A DNA stretch of 64,000 nt, from positions 93,703-157,702 of the forward strand of contig NZ_JAJOYU010000007.1 in the NCBI RefSeq assembly GCF_021290985.1, in the 5' to 3' direction. The position numbers were made by a program, and so were the translations under genes. The notes beneath the pieces were generated by a model, which was not told where the DNA came from, did not search any database, and worked only from the letters and a program-made list of their open reading frames with translations. This document shows, one piece after another, positions 23,665 through 30,974 of the stretch (the stretch's first letter is position 1; every line of letters starts with the position of its first letter). This DNA comes from Rheinheimera soli (GTDB lineage Bacteria; Pseudomonadota; Gammaproteobacteria; Enterobacterales; Alteromonadaceae).

Positions 23665-24597
23665 ATGGCTCGGCGCTTACCCCCTCTTAATGCGTTAAAG
23701 GCTTTTGAAACTGCGGCCCGTCATCTTAGTTTTACTAAAGCGGCAGAAGAGATGTTTGTTACTCAGGCTGCTATTAGTCATCAGATCAAAGCCTTGGAAG
23801 ATCATTTAGGTTTAAAGCTGTTTATGCGGAAAAACCGCTCTTTGCTGTTAACCGAAGAAGGGCAGAGCTTCTTTTTAGATATTAAAGAAATTTTCCTGCA
23901 GCTGCATGAAGCCACAGAGAAGTTATTAGCCCGTGGCGCTAAAGGCTCATTAACCGTCAGTTTACAGCCAAGTTTTGCGATTCAGTGGCTGGTGCCACGT
24001 TTAAGTTTATTTAGTGAAGAACATTCTGATATAGACGTGCGGATTAAAGCGGTCGACTCAGACGAAGGCTCGTTAACAGACGATGTAGACGTGGCGATTT
24101 ATTATGGTCGTGGCAGTTGGCGTAATCTGCATGCCGACAAGTTGCATACTGAATATTTGCTGCCTGTCTGTTCGCCTTTGTTATTAAATGGCAGCAAGCC
24201 ATTAAAAGATGTGGCCGATTTACGTCACCATACTTTATTACACGATGGTTCGCGCCAAGCCTGGAAAGATTGGTTTGTCAGTCAGGGTTTTAAGAATTTT
24301 AATGTGAATCAGGGGCCAATTTTTTCGCATACAGCTATGGTATTGCAGGCTGCTATTCATGGTCAGGGTGTGGCTTTGGCGCATAACGTGATGGCTAGAC
24401 CTGACATTAACTCAGGCCGCTTAATAGTGCCTTTTCACCATGTATTGCTGAGCAAAGACTCGCATTATCTGGTGTGCCGTGAAAACCAGACCGAGCTTGG
24501 TAAAATTGTTGCGTTCAGACAGTGGATGGCGAAACAAGTTGAGCTGGATCAGCAGGATTTTGCTGAGCAACATTTTAATAATTCGACACCGGATTAA
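23665..24597 (+). CDS. gcvA: LysR-family regulator, GcvA type
   Basis: A 310-aa DNA-binding regulator. The N-terminal winged helix (LPPLNALKAFETAARHLSF, FVTQAAISHQIKALEDHLG) is very close to GcvA, which controls the glycine cleavage operon in E. coli. The effector domain follows (about 93-300, VSLQPSFAIQWLVPRL). The symbol is supported by neighbourhood: in E. coli gcvA is followed by ygdD (DUF423) and rlmM, and the same order is seen here with one extra hydrolase gene inserted. gcv genes are not in this window, so the target is inferred. The hydrolase gene starts 3 bases after this stop, so they are co-transcribed. Confidence 0.82.
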   Translation: MARRLPPLNALKAFETAARHLSFTKAAEEMFVTQAAISHQIKALEDHLGLKLFMRKNRSLLLTEEGQSFFLDIKEIFLQLHEATEKLLARGAKGSLTVSLQPSFAIQWLVPRLSLFSEEHSDIDVRIKAVDSDEGSLTDDVDVAIYYGRGSWRNLHADKLHTEYLLPVCSPLLLNGSKPLKDVADLRHHTLLHDGSRQAWKDWFVSQGFKNFNVNQGPIFSHTAMVLQAAIHGQGVALAHNVMARPDINSGRLIVPFHHVLLSKDSHYLVCRENQTELGKIVAFRQWMAKQVELDQQDFAEQHFNNSTPD

Positions 24598-24600
24598 TAG

Positions 24601-25245
24601 ATGCCAGAGTTGTTAGCCCAGAGTGTTCTTGTTAAAGCCCCAAATCCTGTCGCCAGATTGCTGTTATCTCATGGTGCCGGAGCGCCGGTGCAATCAGAGT
24701 TCTGCCAGCTTTTAGCGCAGCAGCTTGCAACTCAGGGCATAGAAGTCTGGGGTTTTAACTTTGTTTATATGCAAAAGACCCTTACTGGCCACAGGCAGCT
24801 ACCGGCTAAAATGCCGGTATTAATGGCTGAGCTGCTCGAACAAATAAGCCAAATGCCGACAGATTTACCTTTATTTATTGCTGGTAAGTCGATGGGGGGC
24901 CGGGTTGCCACTCTGCTTGCAGCATCTGACTTGTTACCTGCGCAAGTGAAAGGGGTGATAGCTTATGGTTATCCTTTTCACCCGCCGAAAAAAGACAATT
25001 GGCGAACAGCACATTTTGCTGATTTAAATAGGCCTGTATTGGTGTTGCAAGGGGAAAGAGACCCTTTTGGCAGCGTTCAGGAACTGGCTGGTAAAAGCTG
25101 GCCTTTAATAGAGATTAAGTGGCTGGAAACTGGCGATCATGATTTTTCGCCGCTGAAGAAATCAGGTTTTAGTCAACAGCAGCTTATTGAACAAGCCTCT
25201 TTGCTAAGCAGGAGCTTTATTAATGAATTTATTCTGGAAAATTAA
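24601..25245 (+). CDS. Alpha/beta hydrolase of the KANL3/Tex30-like (DUF2974-like small hydrolase) type
   Basis: A 214-aa cytoplasmic protein with an alpha/beta-hydrolase fold: LLLSHGAGAP near the N terminus (oxyanion region), nucleophile elbow GKSMGGR (Ser at about residue 99), acid in GERDPFG (about 152) and a histidine in TGDHDF (about 179). The compact size with no lid resembles the KANL3/Tex30 family of small hydrolases. The substrate is unknown. It begins 3 bases after gcvA and overlaps the DUF423 gene by 23 bases, so it is embedded in the gcvA-DUF423-rlmM transcript. E. coli lacks it at this position. Confidence 0.75.
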   Translation: MPELLAQSVLVKAPNPVARLLLSHGAGAPVQSEFCQLLAQQLATQGIEVWGFNFVYMQKTLTGHRQLPAKMPVLMAELLEQISQMPTDLPLFIAGKSMGGRVATLLAASDLLPAQVKGVIAYGYPFHPPKKDNWRTAHFADLNRPVLVLQGERDPFGSVQELAGKSWPLIEIKWLETGDHDFSPLKKSGFSQQQLIEQASLLSRSFINEFILEN

Positions 25246-25609
25246 CACTAGTCTGGCCGCTTTTTACGGCGCCGTGACTGTAGGTTCAGCCGCTGCTTTG
25301 ATGCATTTATGGCGTGGCACCATAGCGACAGATCAACTGGCTGTACTTTTAAGCGCTGGTTTTATTTTAGCTTTTCATGTTGTGGCTTTATTGGCTTTAT
25401 CAGCCTTTGACAAGCTGCAACAACAAAGCCCATGGCTAAGCCGCATTGCAGTAACTGCGATGCAAATTGGGCTTTGGTTATTTGTTTATACTCTGGTGGC
25501 TGGCGTATTTAAGCTACCTTTACATTTTTCAGCTCTGGCGCCTTTAGGTGGTCAGTTGCTTATTTTAAGCTGGCTGGCTTTGGCCATCAGCCCTTGGATC
25601 AGGAAATAA
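25223..25609 (+). CDS. ygdD: DUF423 inner-membrane protein (YgdD-like)
   Basis: A 128-aa membrane protein with four hydrophobic segments (about residues 8-26, 40-62, 72-92 and 105-124) and the DUF423 pattern: AAFYGAVTVGSAA near the N terminus, FHVVALLAL in the middle, PLGGQLLILSW near the end. The function is unknown. It overlaps the preceding hydrolase gene by 23 bases, so translation is probably coupled, and ends one base before the first of two leader micro-ORFs that precede rlmM. The same partner pair (ygdD, rlmM) is found in E. coli. Confidence 0.85.
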   Translation: MNLFWKINTSLAAFYGAVTVGSAAALMHLWRGTIATDQLAVLLSAGFILAFHVVALLALSAFDKLQQQSPWLSRIAVTAMQIGLWLFVYTLVAGVFKLPLHFSALAPLGGQLLILSWLALAISPWIRK

Positions 25610-25610
25610 C

Positions 25611-25688
25611 ATGAAAAATTGGCAGGATAGACAATTTTCACAGCCGCAGGCTGCCAGTCAGGGTACGGCACAGGGAGGTGCCGTATGA
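25611..25688 (+). CDS. Leader micro-ORF 1 (25 codons), upstream copy
   Basis: A short frame coding MKNWQDRQFSQPQAASQGTA and five more residues (QGGAV). It starts one base after the DUF423 stop with AGGAAATAAC before its ATG. Its TGA stop overlaps the ATG of the second copy (ATGA), and the ribosome-binding GGGAGG for that copy lies in its last codons. This is the normal geometry of translational coupling. Expression is inferred from this layout and from the near-perfect second copy. It could also be merely duplicated spacer. Confidence 0.45.
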   Translation: MKNWQDRQFSQPQAASQGTAQGGAV

Positions 25689-25758
25689 AAAATTGGCAGG
25701 ATAGACAATTTTCACAGCCGCAGGCTGCCCGTCAGGGTGCTGCACACGGAGGTGCAGC
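25611..25758 (+). repeat. 74-bp tandem duplication ahead of rlmM
   Basis: Two direct repeats of exactly 74 bases (25611-25684 and 25685-25758). The first 45 bases are identical, and a few substitutions are confined to the last 29. Each unit starts with an ATG and ends with a GGAGG site placed 5-6 bases before the next ATG. Because 74 is not a multiple of three, each unit's frame ends in a TGA that overlaps the next start. Confidence 0.95.
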
Positions 25759-25762
25759 ATGA
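25685..25762 (+). CDS. Leader micro-ORF 2 (25 codons), downstream copy
   Basis: Second copy of the 25-codon frame. The first 15 residues are identical to copy 1 (MKNWQDRQFSQPQAA); the last ten read RQGAAHGGAA against SQGTAQGGAV. Its TGA overlaps the rlmM ATG, and CGGAGG in its last codons is the rlmM ribosome-binding site. The peptide has no signal sequence or membrane segment. The most likely role, if any, is to couple rlmM translation to the upstream genes (inference). Confidence 0.45.
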   Translation: MKNWQDRQFSQPQAARQGAAHGGAA

Positions 25763-26829
25763 AGCAACTTTTGCTGTACTGCCGTTCAGGTTTTGAGAAA
25801 GAATGTGCTGGCGAAATTCAGGATAAAGCGGCGCAGGAAGAGGTGTTTGGTTTTTGCAAACTAACCAAAGACGCAGCTTTTGTCATTTTTGAAGCCTATG
25901 ACAGTGAGGCGTTAGCTGCCTTTTATCGTGACTATGATTTTACTAACTTTATCTTTGCCCGCCAGTGGTTTTTGCTGGTGGAAGATATGCTGCAACTGGA
26001 TCCGGCCGACCGCATTACTACAGTGGTCGAATCGGCAATAGCTGCTGAATTATCTGCTTTTGGTGAGCTGCGGGTGGAATACCCTGAAACCAATGACGGT
26101 AAAACTTTATCTACTTTGGCCCGTAAACTGACAGTGCCTTTGCGCCAGTCATTACGTAAAGCTGGCGTATTGCTGCAAAAAGAAAACTCCCGTGCCCCAG
26201 TGCTGCATTTGTTTATGCAAAGTGGCAGCAGCGCTTATTTAGGTATTTCTTACCCTGAAAACAACAGCCCGCTGGAAAACGGCATTATGCGGCTGAAGTT
26301 TCCATCTGATGCACCAAGTCGCAGTACTTTAAAGCTGGAAGAAGCTTTTATTCAGTTTATTCCAAAAGACGAATGGGAAACCCGTTTAACTTCAGGTATG
26401 AGAGCTGTCGACTTAGGCGCTTGCCCTGGCGGCTGGACTTATCAGCTGGTTAAACGCAGCATGATGGTCACAGCAATAGACAACGGCATGATGGCGCAAT
26501 CCTTAATGGATACAGGCCAGGTAAAGCACTTTCAGGTCGACGGCTTTAAATTCAGCCCGGACAAACGCAATGTGTATTGGCTGGTCTGCGACATGATTGA
26601 AAAGCCACAACGTGTTGGCAAACTGGTCTGTGACTGGCTGATCAACGACTGGTGTCAGGAAAGTATTTTTAACCTGAAACTACCTATGAAAAAACGTTAC
26701 GAAACTGTGGTTGAAGTGCTGGATATGATGCAGCATAACTTCAACGAAGCTGGGCTGGACGTCGAAATTCAGGCCAAGCACTTGTACCACGACCGCGAGG
26801 AAGTGACAGTGCATGTGCGTAAGGTTTAA
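25759..26829 (+). CDS. rlmM: 23S rRNA 2'-O-ribose C2498 methyltransferase RlmM
   Basis: SAM-dependent enzyme that methylates the ribose of C2498 in 23S rRNA before 50S assembly. It has an N-terminal THUMP-type domain (about 1-180) and a C-terminal RrmJ-fold domain with the SAM site VDLGACPGGWTYQLV (about 218-232). Catalytic residues of the K-D-K-E set are expected in LKLEEA, VCDMIEKP and FNLKLPMKKRYE, all present. At 356 aa it matches the family. Its start and ribosome site are formed by the last base pairs of a tandemly duplicated leader unit, and it follows DUF423 as in E. coli. Confidence 0.95.
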   Translation: MKQLLLYCRSGFEKECAGEIQDKAAQEEVFGFCKLTKDAAFVIFEAYDSEALAAFYRDYDFTNFIFARQWFLLVEDMLQLDPADRITTVVESAIAAELSAFGELRVEYPETNDGKTLSTLARKLTVPLRQSLRKAGVLLQKENSRAPVLHLFMQSGSSAYLGISYPENNSPLENGIMRLKFPSDAPSRSTLKLEEAFIQFIPKDEWETRLTSGMRAVDLGACPGGWTYQLVKRSMMVTAIDNGMMAQSLMDTGQVKHFQVDGFKFSPDKRNVYWLVCDMIEKPQRVGKLVCDWLINDWCQESIFNLKLPMKKRYETVVEVLDMMQHNFNEAGLDVEIQAKHLYHDREEVTVHVRKV

Positions 26830-26846
26830 AGCTAGTTAAACGAAGA

Positions 26847-26869
26847 GGGCAGGGATAAAACCTGCCCCT
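26847..26869. terminator. Hairpin between convergent rlmM and GST genes
   Basis: Perfect 7-bp stem GGGCAGG/CCTGCCC with loop GATAAAA, midway between the rlmM and glutathione S-transferase stops. The T tract after it is poor on either strand, so it is a probable but weak bidirectional terminator. Confidence 0.5.
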
Positions 26870-26885
26870 TAAATACCAAATCCCA

Positions 26886-27530
26886 TCAAACATAAGGCTT
26901 AACCAGGCCATCATAATCCATCACTTTTTGTACTGCAGGGCGGGCTAATACCTTTTGTACCCAGAGGGCTATAAAAGGGTAATCGCGGGCTTTTTTGTCA
27001 TCGAAGTGACGGGTCCAACGGCATAACATCATGGCGTAAATATCCACCAGGGAAAATTCTTCGCCTAAAAACCATGGGCTGCAGTGGCTGGCTAAATGTT
27101 TGTCCATTTGCTCTAGCAGGCCTTGGGCTTTTTGCTGTGCATGACGTTTTACCTCTACCTGATTTTGCTCACCACTTACCCATCGTTCAGGATAAAAATA
27201 CACTACTAAGGTGCTTTGTAAGGTGGCGGATAACCAAATCAGCCACTTGTAAGCTTCAGCGCGTTCAAGAGTTCCTGGGGCTGGGAATAAGTTCTTTTCC
27301 GGGTGGCTATCCACTAAATGCAGGCAAATGGCCGCGGTTTCAAAAATAGCCTGACCCTGGTCTACTAAAGTTGGAATAGTGCCATTAGGGTTTAACGCCA
27401 GATAGTCAGCTTTTTTATGTGAGCCAGTGGCCGTATCTGTTAAAACCAGCTCGTAAGGAACAGAGAGTTCTTCCAGCAGAATATGCGGCGCCATGCTGGC
27501 GGTGCTTGGTGAATAATACAGTTGGTACAT
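26886..27530 (-). CDS. Glutathione S-transferase family protein
   Basis: A 214-aa soluble enzyme with the two-domain GST layout: a thioredoxin-fold N-terminal domain (YQLYYSPSTASMAPHILLEE with a likely catalytic Ser/Tyr region, NPNGTIPTLVDQGQAIFET for glutathione contact, residues 1 to about 80) and an all-helical C-terminal domain with the FSLVDIYAMML N-capping motif. It resembles the bacterial beta/theta-like GSTs; the substrate is unknown. I start at the third-codon ATG (MYQLYYSP) because AGGAG is 8 bases upstream of it and only 2 bases before the first ATG. It is transcribed alone, towards rlmM. Confidence 0.85.
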   Translation of the reverse strand: MYQLYYSPSTASMAPHILLEELSVPYELVLTDTATGSHKKADYLALNPNGTIPTLVDQGQAIFETAAICLHLVDSHPEKNLFPAPGTLERAEAYKWLIWLSATLQSTLVVYFYPERWVSGEQNQVEVKRHAQQKAQGLLEQMDKHLASHCSPWFLGEEFSLVDIYAMMLCRWTRHFDDKKARDYPFIALWVQKVLARPAVQKVMDYDGLVKPYV

Positions 27531-27636
27531 CAACATAACTCCTGAAAAGAAAACTTATCAGAGCATAGTATTGTGAAGCGCAGATGATGGCAAAACTATC
27601 TTGGGGGCGTATTGGGGTCGGAGCTAGAGAATAAAT

Positions 27637-27662
27637 GGGTCAGAGCCAAGGGGCTCTGACCC
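27637..27662. repeat. Perfect 11-bp palindrome after the isocitrate dehydrogenase gene
   Basis: GGGTCAGAGCC-AAGG-GGCTCTGACCC, a perfect 11-bp stem with a 4-base loop, 6 bases after the end of the leftward idh gene. A degenerate half copy (GGGGTCGGAGC) lies just upstream at 27614. GGGTCAGAG palindromes of this kind are often dispersed REP-like elements. It may also act as the idh terminator, although the minus-strand downstream sequence (ATTTATTC) is a weak T tract. Confidence 0.6.
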
Positions 27663-27668
27663 AAAGTA

Positions 27669-28676
27669 TCAGAGACGTTCCAGCATGGCCGCTGTAAAGT
27701 CTGTAGTGCCGTGGCTGCCACCTAAGTCGCGGGTGGTGCGGTCACCTGATGCAATCACATCAGTTAAAGCGGCCAGAATTTTTTCTGCTTTGTCTTTCAT
27801 GCCCAAATATTCCAGCATCTGGATAGAAGCTAAAATTACTGAGCTTGGGTTTGCCAGGTTTTTGCCTGCAATGTCCGGCGCGCTGCCGTGTACTGCTTCA
27901 AAAATGGCGCAGTCTTTGCCGATATTGGCGCCTGGCGCCATACCTAAACCACCGACCAAACCAGCACATAAGTCAGACAAAATATCGCCAAACAGGTTGG
28001 TTGTGACTATCACATCAAACTGTTGTGGGTTCATCACCAACTGCATACAAGCGTTATCAACGATCATCTCGCTGGCCTGAATATCAGGGTAACGCAAAGC
28101 TACTTCACGGGCGGTTTTTAAGAACAGGCCGGAGGTAGATTTCAGAATGTTGGCTTTGTGAACGATAGTTACTTTTTTGCGGTTTTCGCGACGAGCCAGT
28201 TCAAAGGCGAACTCAACAATACGTTCAGAACCTTCACGGGTCACTACGCTCATGGCTTCTGCCAGCTCGCCTTCGTTTTTCACGATTTGGCCAGCACCTG
28301 AGTACATACCTTCAGTGTTTTCACGTACTGTAATGATGTCGATATTTTCGTAACGAGCTTTAGTGCCTTTGAAAGAAATTACCGGACGTACGTTCGAGTA
28401 CAGGTTGAATTTTTTACGTAAAGTTACGTTGATAGACGTGAAACCTTCACCTACAGGCGTAGTAAGCGGGCCTTTTAAGGTGATTTTGTTACGGGCGATC
28501 GCATCAAGGGTGGTTTGAGGCAGCAACTCGCCAGTAGTTTCTAACGCAGTTAAGCCAGCTTCAACATATTCATAGTTAAAGTTACAGCCTACTTTATCCA
28601 GAACCTGGATAGCGGCTTCTACTATGCTTGGACCTATGCCATCACCTTTGATGACCGTAATAGTTTGTGAACTCAT
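27669..28676 (-). CDS. NAD-type isocitrate dehydrogenase (short form)
   Basis: A 335-aa beta-decarboxylating dehydrogenase that should convert isocitrate to 2-oxoglutarate with NAD+. Motifs: VIKGDGIGPSIVEAA at the N terminus, the substrate-binding NLYSNVRPV (arginines) and ITVRENTEGMYSG, the catalytic Lys of IVHKANILKSTSG, and the metal-binding Asp residues of TTNLFGDILSDLCAG. The adenine-binding HGSAPDIAGKNLANP is also present. The close relatives isopropylmalate and homoisocitrate dehydrogenase are less likely given NLYSNVRP and ENTEGMYSG. It stands alone with AAAGGAACGTT before the ATG. TCA enzymes are common ArcA targets, but no box was identified. Confidence 0.9.
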   Translation of the reverse strand: MSSQTITVIKGDGIGPSIVEAAIQVLDKVGCNFNYEYVEAGLTALETTGELLPQTTLDAIARNKITLKGPLTTPVGEGFTSINVTLRKKFNLYSNVRPVISFKGTKARYENIDIITVRENTEGMYSGAGQIVKNEGELAEAMSVVTREGSERIVEFAFELARRENRKKVTIVHKANILKSTSGLFLKTAREVALRYPDIQASEMIVDNACMQLVMNPQQFDVIVTTNLFGDILSDLCAGLVGGLGMAPGANIGKDCAIFEAVHGSAPDIAGKNLANPSSVILASIQMLEYLGMKDKAEKILAALTDVIASGDRTTRDLGGSHGTTDFTAAMLERL

Positions 28677-28823
28677 AACGTTCCTTTATAACTTTTAATG
28701 CGACATGGATTGGTTGTACTAAACACAAAGCTGACGTTTATACATTCTTCTTGTGACAGCTGTTGTAGCTGAGCTTGTGAAAAAACGCCGAAAATATACC
28801 AGTTTTGGTGTTTATTTTCCAGT

Positions 28824-30581
28824 TTATGCCGACATCTGCGACAAATCTGTCACTTCCTGCGGCATAACTTTAGAAAATGGAGAAATAAAACTACAACTGG
28901 CAATAAGTTGGCTGAATGGTTGAGTTTGTTCAATTAACAGGGCCTGCCAATCCGATGCAGAGCATAGCTGTGCTTCCAAATGTGGCTCTACAAATTTATA
29001 ACTATGATCCAGCCTGTTTTTATCGTCGCTATCGGAAAATACAGAAGCTGCCAGATCAAAAGTAAAAGCCAATACAAAAGCCATAGGGTAAGAATGCGTT
29101 GAGGTCGGTAAGGCTCGATAATGCAGGCAGGCATCTTGCCAGCTTTGATTAAACTGCAAATGTTTCAGCGTTTTTAGCGCCAGTTGCTGATAGTGCTCAC
29201 TTTGCCACAACTGCTGTTTTAACCATGGGCTGATAAGACTGACGGGCTGTGTTGGATGAGACAAAGCCAAAAATCGCAGATCGGACTGTTGCCACAAAGG
29301 CCAGCATAAACACCAGGCCAAAAGCTCAGCTTGTTGCGACGTTAAAGCATAAAACTTCACGGGCTGAGTTAATAAATACAAAGCTTTGGCTAATACCCGT
29401 CTGAACTCCAGCAGCCAGTTATGGTGGGGCTGATGTTGTTGCTGGCAATGTTGCTCCAGCCAGGCTTGTTTTAATAACGGCAGCAGTTGTTCCTGACCCA
29501 GCATGGCAATAGCATGTGGAGTGGACTGAATTTTTTGTTGTTGCCTGCTTTGTGCTGATGCCTTTTCCCGCAGCTGTTGCATCAACCACGGATGTTGCTC
29601 TATCAGTTCTGCTTGCTGACTTACTTTTGCGGCATGACTCAGTTGTTGTAGCCAGCTTAATGCAGGTAAGTCTGCAGGTTCGGGCCATTGCGGCAGCAGT
29701 TTATTATCTTGTTGCCAGCCGTTAAGCCAGTCGTCCTGGTTGTATTGTCTTGGGTTTAATAACTGCCAGTCTGCTGCAGTTGCTGTTTGTGCTGGCAACA
29801 GTTGTTTTGTACTTTTGTCATAAGGCTGGACTAACAGCTGCATCTGCTCTGTGCTGGTAACCTCACACAGCAAGAGCGCAAGGTTAGCATCAGAGTCCCT
29901 TACAAATCGCCCTGTGCTGTAGCTGCTGCTGTTTAAACAAGACAGAGCATGCCAGAACTGCTGCTCTGTTACAGTGGCTTGTGGCAGCAGCATAACGGCT
30001 ATTTTTTCCAGTGCTATTAATTTGCCTGCACCAGGTAACATCAAACGTGTAACCTGCCAGCAAAAACTAATCAACTGGCTGAAATAGGGGCTTTGCCAGG
30101 TTGCCAAGCCTTTGTTTTTACCATAACACTGGCGCAGCAAGTTTAATACGCCGGCTTTTTCCGCTAATTCTTTGTGTTGTTTAATAGTCACTACAGCGGG
30201 GAACTTCAGCTGTTGTTGTTCTAAAGCGCTTAGCTCTTCAGCTTTGGCCGACTTTTCCAATAAAGCAGTGACAGACAAATGCTGCAGCAGGCAGCTTTTT
30301 AAAAGCTGCACAAATAATTCTTCAGGCCAGCGCCCGGCCATAGCAATAGCTGTTAATAAAGCCGCTTCTTTGATAAAGATTTTGCTTGAAATGCAACCAG
30401 TGGCTGGAGTCAGGGATAACTGAGATAACATCAACAAAGGAGATTGATAGGCCAGTTGGGCTGCAAGCTTGCAAATCTGTTGCAGCAATTCCAGTTGCTG
30501 CAGTGCAGTGAGCTCGTGCTTTTCTGCATAAAATTTAGTGCAGTGTTGATAAAGCCCTGTTAAAGATCCCAAAGTTGCCAT
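28824..30581 (-). CDS. Large Gln/Leu-rich protein of unknown function, possibly a degenerate HD-type domain
   Basis: A 585-aa soluble protein, rich in Gln, Leu and Trp, mostly helical by eye, with no signal peptide. I do not recognise it securely. Its first third (EAALLTAIAMAGRWPEELF, LKSCLLQHLSVTALLEK, LSALEQQQLKFPAV) and a later YSTGRFVRDSDANLALLL recall HD-GYP phosphodiesterases, but the HD and GYP catalytic residues are absent. If the resemblance is real, this would be an inactive relative. I start at MATLGSLTGLYQ, one base after the DUF3192 stop; an ATG 13 codons upstream would overlap that gene by 38 bases. It is the last gene of the ppnN-xni-DUF3192 leftward run. Confidence 0.6.
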   Translation of the reverse strand: MATLGSLTGLYQHCTKFYAEKHELTALQQLELLQQICKLAAQLAYQSPLLMLSQLSLTPATGCISSKIFIKEAALLTAIAMAGRWPEELFVQLLKSCLLQHLSVTALLEKSAKAEELSALEQQQLKFPAVVTIKQHKELAEKAGVLNLLRQCYGKNKGLATWQSPYFSQLISFCWQVTRLMLPGAGKLIALEKIAVMLLPQATVTEQQFWHALSCLNSSSYSTGRFVRDSDANLALLLCEVTSTEQMQLLVQPYDKSTKQLLPAQTATAADWQLLNPRQYNQDDWLNGWQQDNKLLPQWPEPADLPALSWLQQLSHAAKVSQQAELIEQHPWLMQQLREKASAQSRQQQKIQSTPHAIAMLGQEQLLPLLKQAWLEQHCQQQHQPHHNWLLEFRRVLAKALYLLTQPVKFYALTSQQAELLAWCLCWPLWQQSDLRFLALSHPTQPVSLISPWLKQQLWQSEHYQQLALKTLKHLQFNQSWQDACLHYRALPTSTHSYPMAFVLAFTFDLAASVFSDSDDKNRLDHSYKFVEPHLEAQLCSASDWQALLIEQTQPFSQLIASCSFISPFSKVMPQEVTDLSQMSA

Positions 30582-30582
30582 C

Positions 30583-30966
30583 TTAATCCAGTTGGTTAAA
30601 TTGCTCGACTGCGGTTTCACCTATAGCAATGAGTTGCTGATTTTTAAATAAAATAGCAGTGCATTCATCTTTGGTGGTAATGCCGTCAGTTTTTGTTCTG
30701 TGAGTGCGGTAATACAGTACCTGATAAACTTGTTGCTGGTGCTTTTTGGCTTCAGTAATGTCAGGTCCACCCAGAGAATCAATCACCTGATTTCGGCTGA
30801 TGGCTTTGGTTAAATCCAGTTTATAAATGTATTTGGTGTTAAAGGCTTCTCTGTCCTGCCAGTTCATCTGATCAGGGTCGTCTTTGTAAAACATCAGGGT
30901 AATACTGGTTAAACCGGCATACAGCACTAATCCTGCAAGTAAGAAGGCTATGGTTTTTACTTTCAT
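30583..30966 (-). CDS. DUF3192 family membrane-anchored protein
   Basis: A 127-aa protein with an N-terminal hydrophobic anchor (VKTIAFLLAGLVLYAGLTSI) and a DUF3192 domain. The domain has LTKAISRNQVIDSLGGPDI, then the hallmark LYYRTHRTKTDGITTKDECT and a terminal ILFKNQQLIAIGE. It is probably periplasmic. Function unknown, although the fold is thought to be like BamE/SmpA-type small envelope domains (inference). I start at MKVKTIAF because GAGG lies 7 bases upstream; this is 8 bases after the xni stop. A paralogue with a lipoprotein signal is at 42406-42771. Confidence 0.82.
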   Translation of the reverse strand: MKVKTIAFLLAGLVLYAGLTSITLMFYKDDPDQMNWQDREAFNTKYIYKLDLTKAISRNQVIDSLGGPDITEAKKHQQQVYQVLYYRTHRTKTDGITTKDECTAILFKNQQLIAIGETAVEQFNQLD

Positions 30967-30974
30967 CTTCTGCC

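Noticed and set aside
27637..27662. Considered as a transposon end
   Set aside because: Only one palindrome and one half copy are visible, with no transposase or target duplication nearby. Kept only as a REP-like hairpin.
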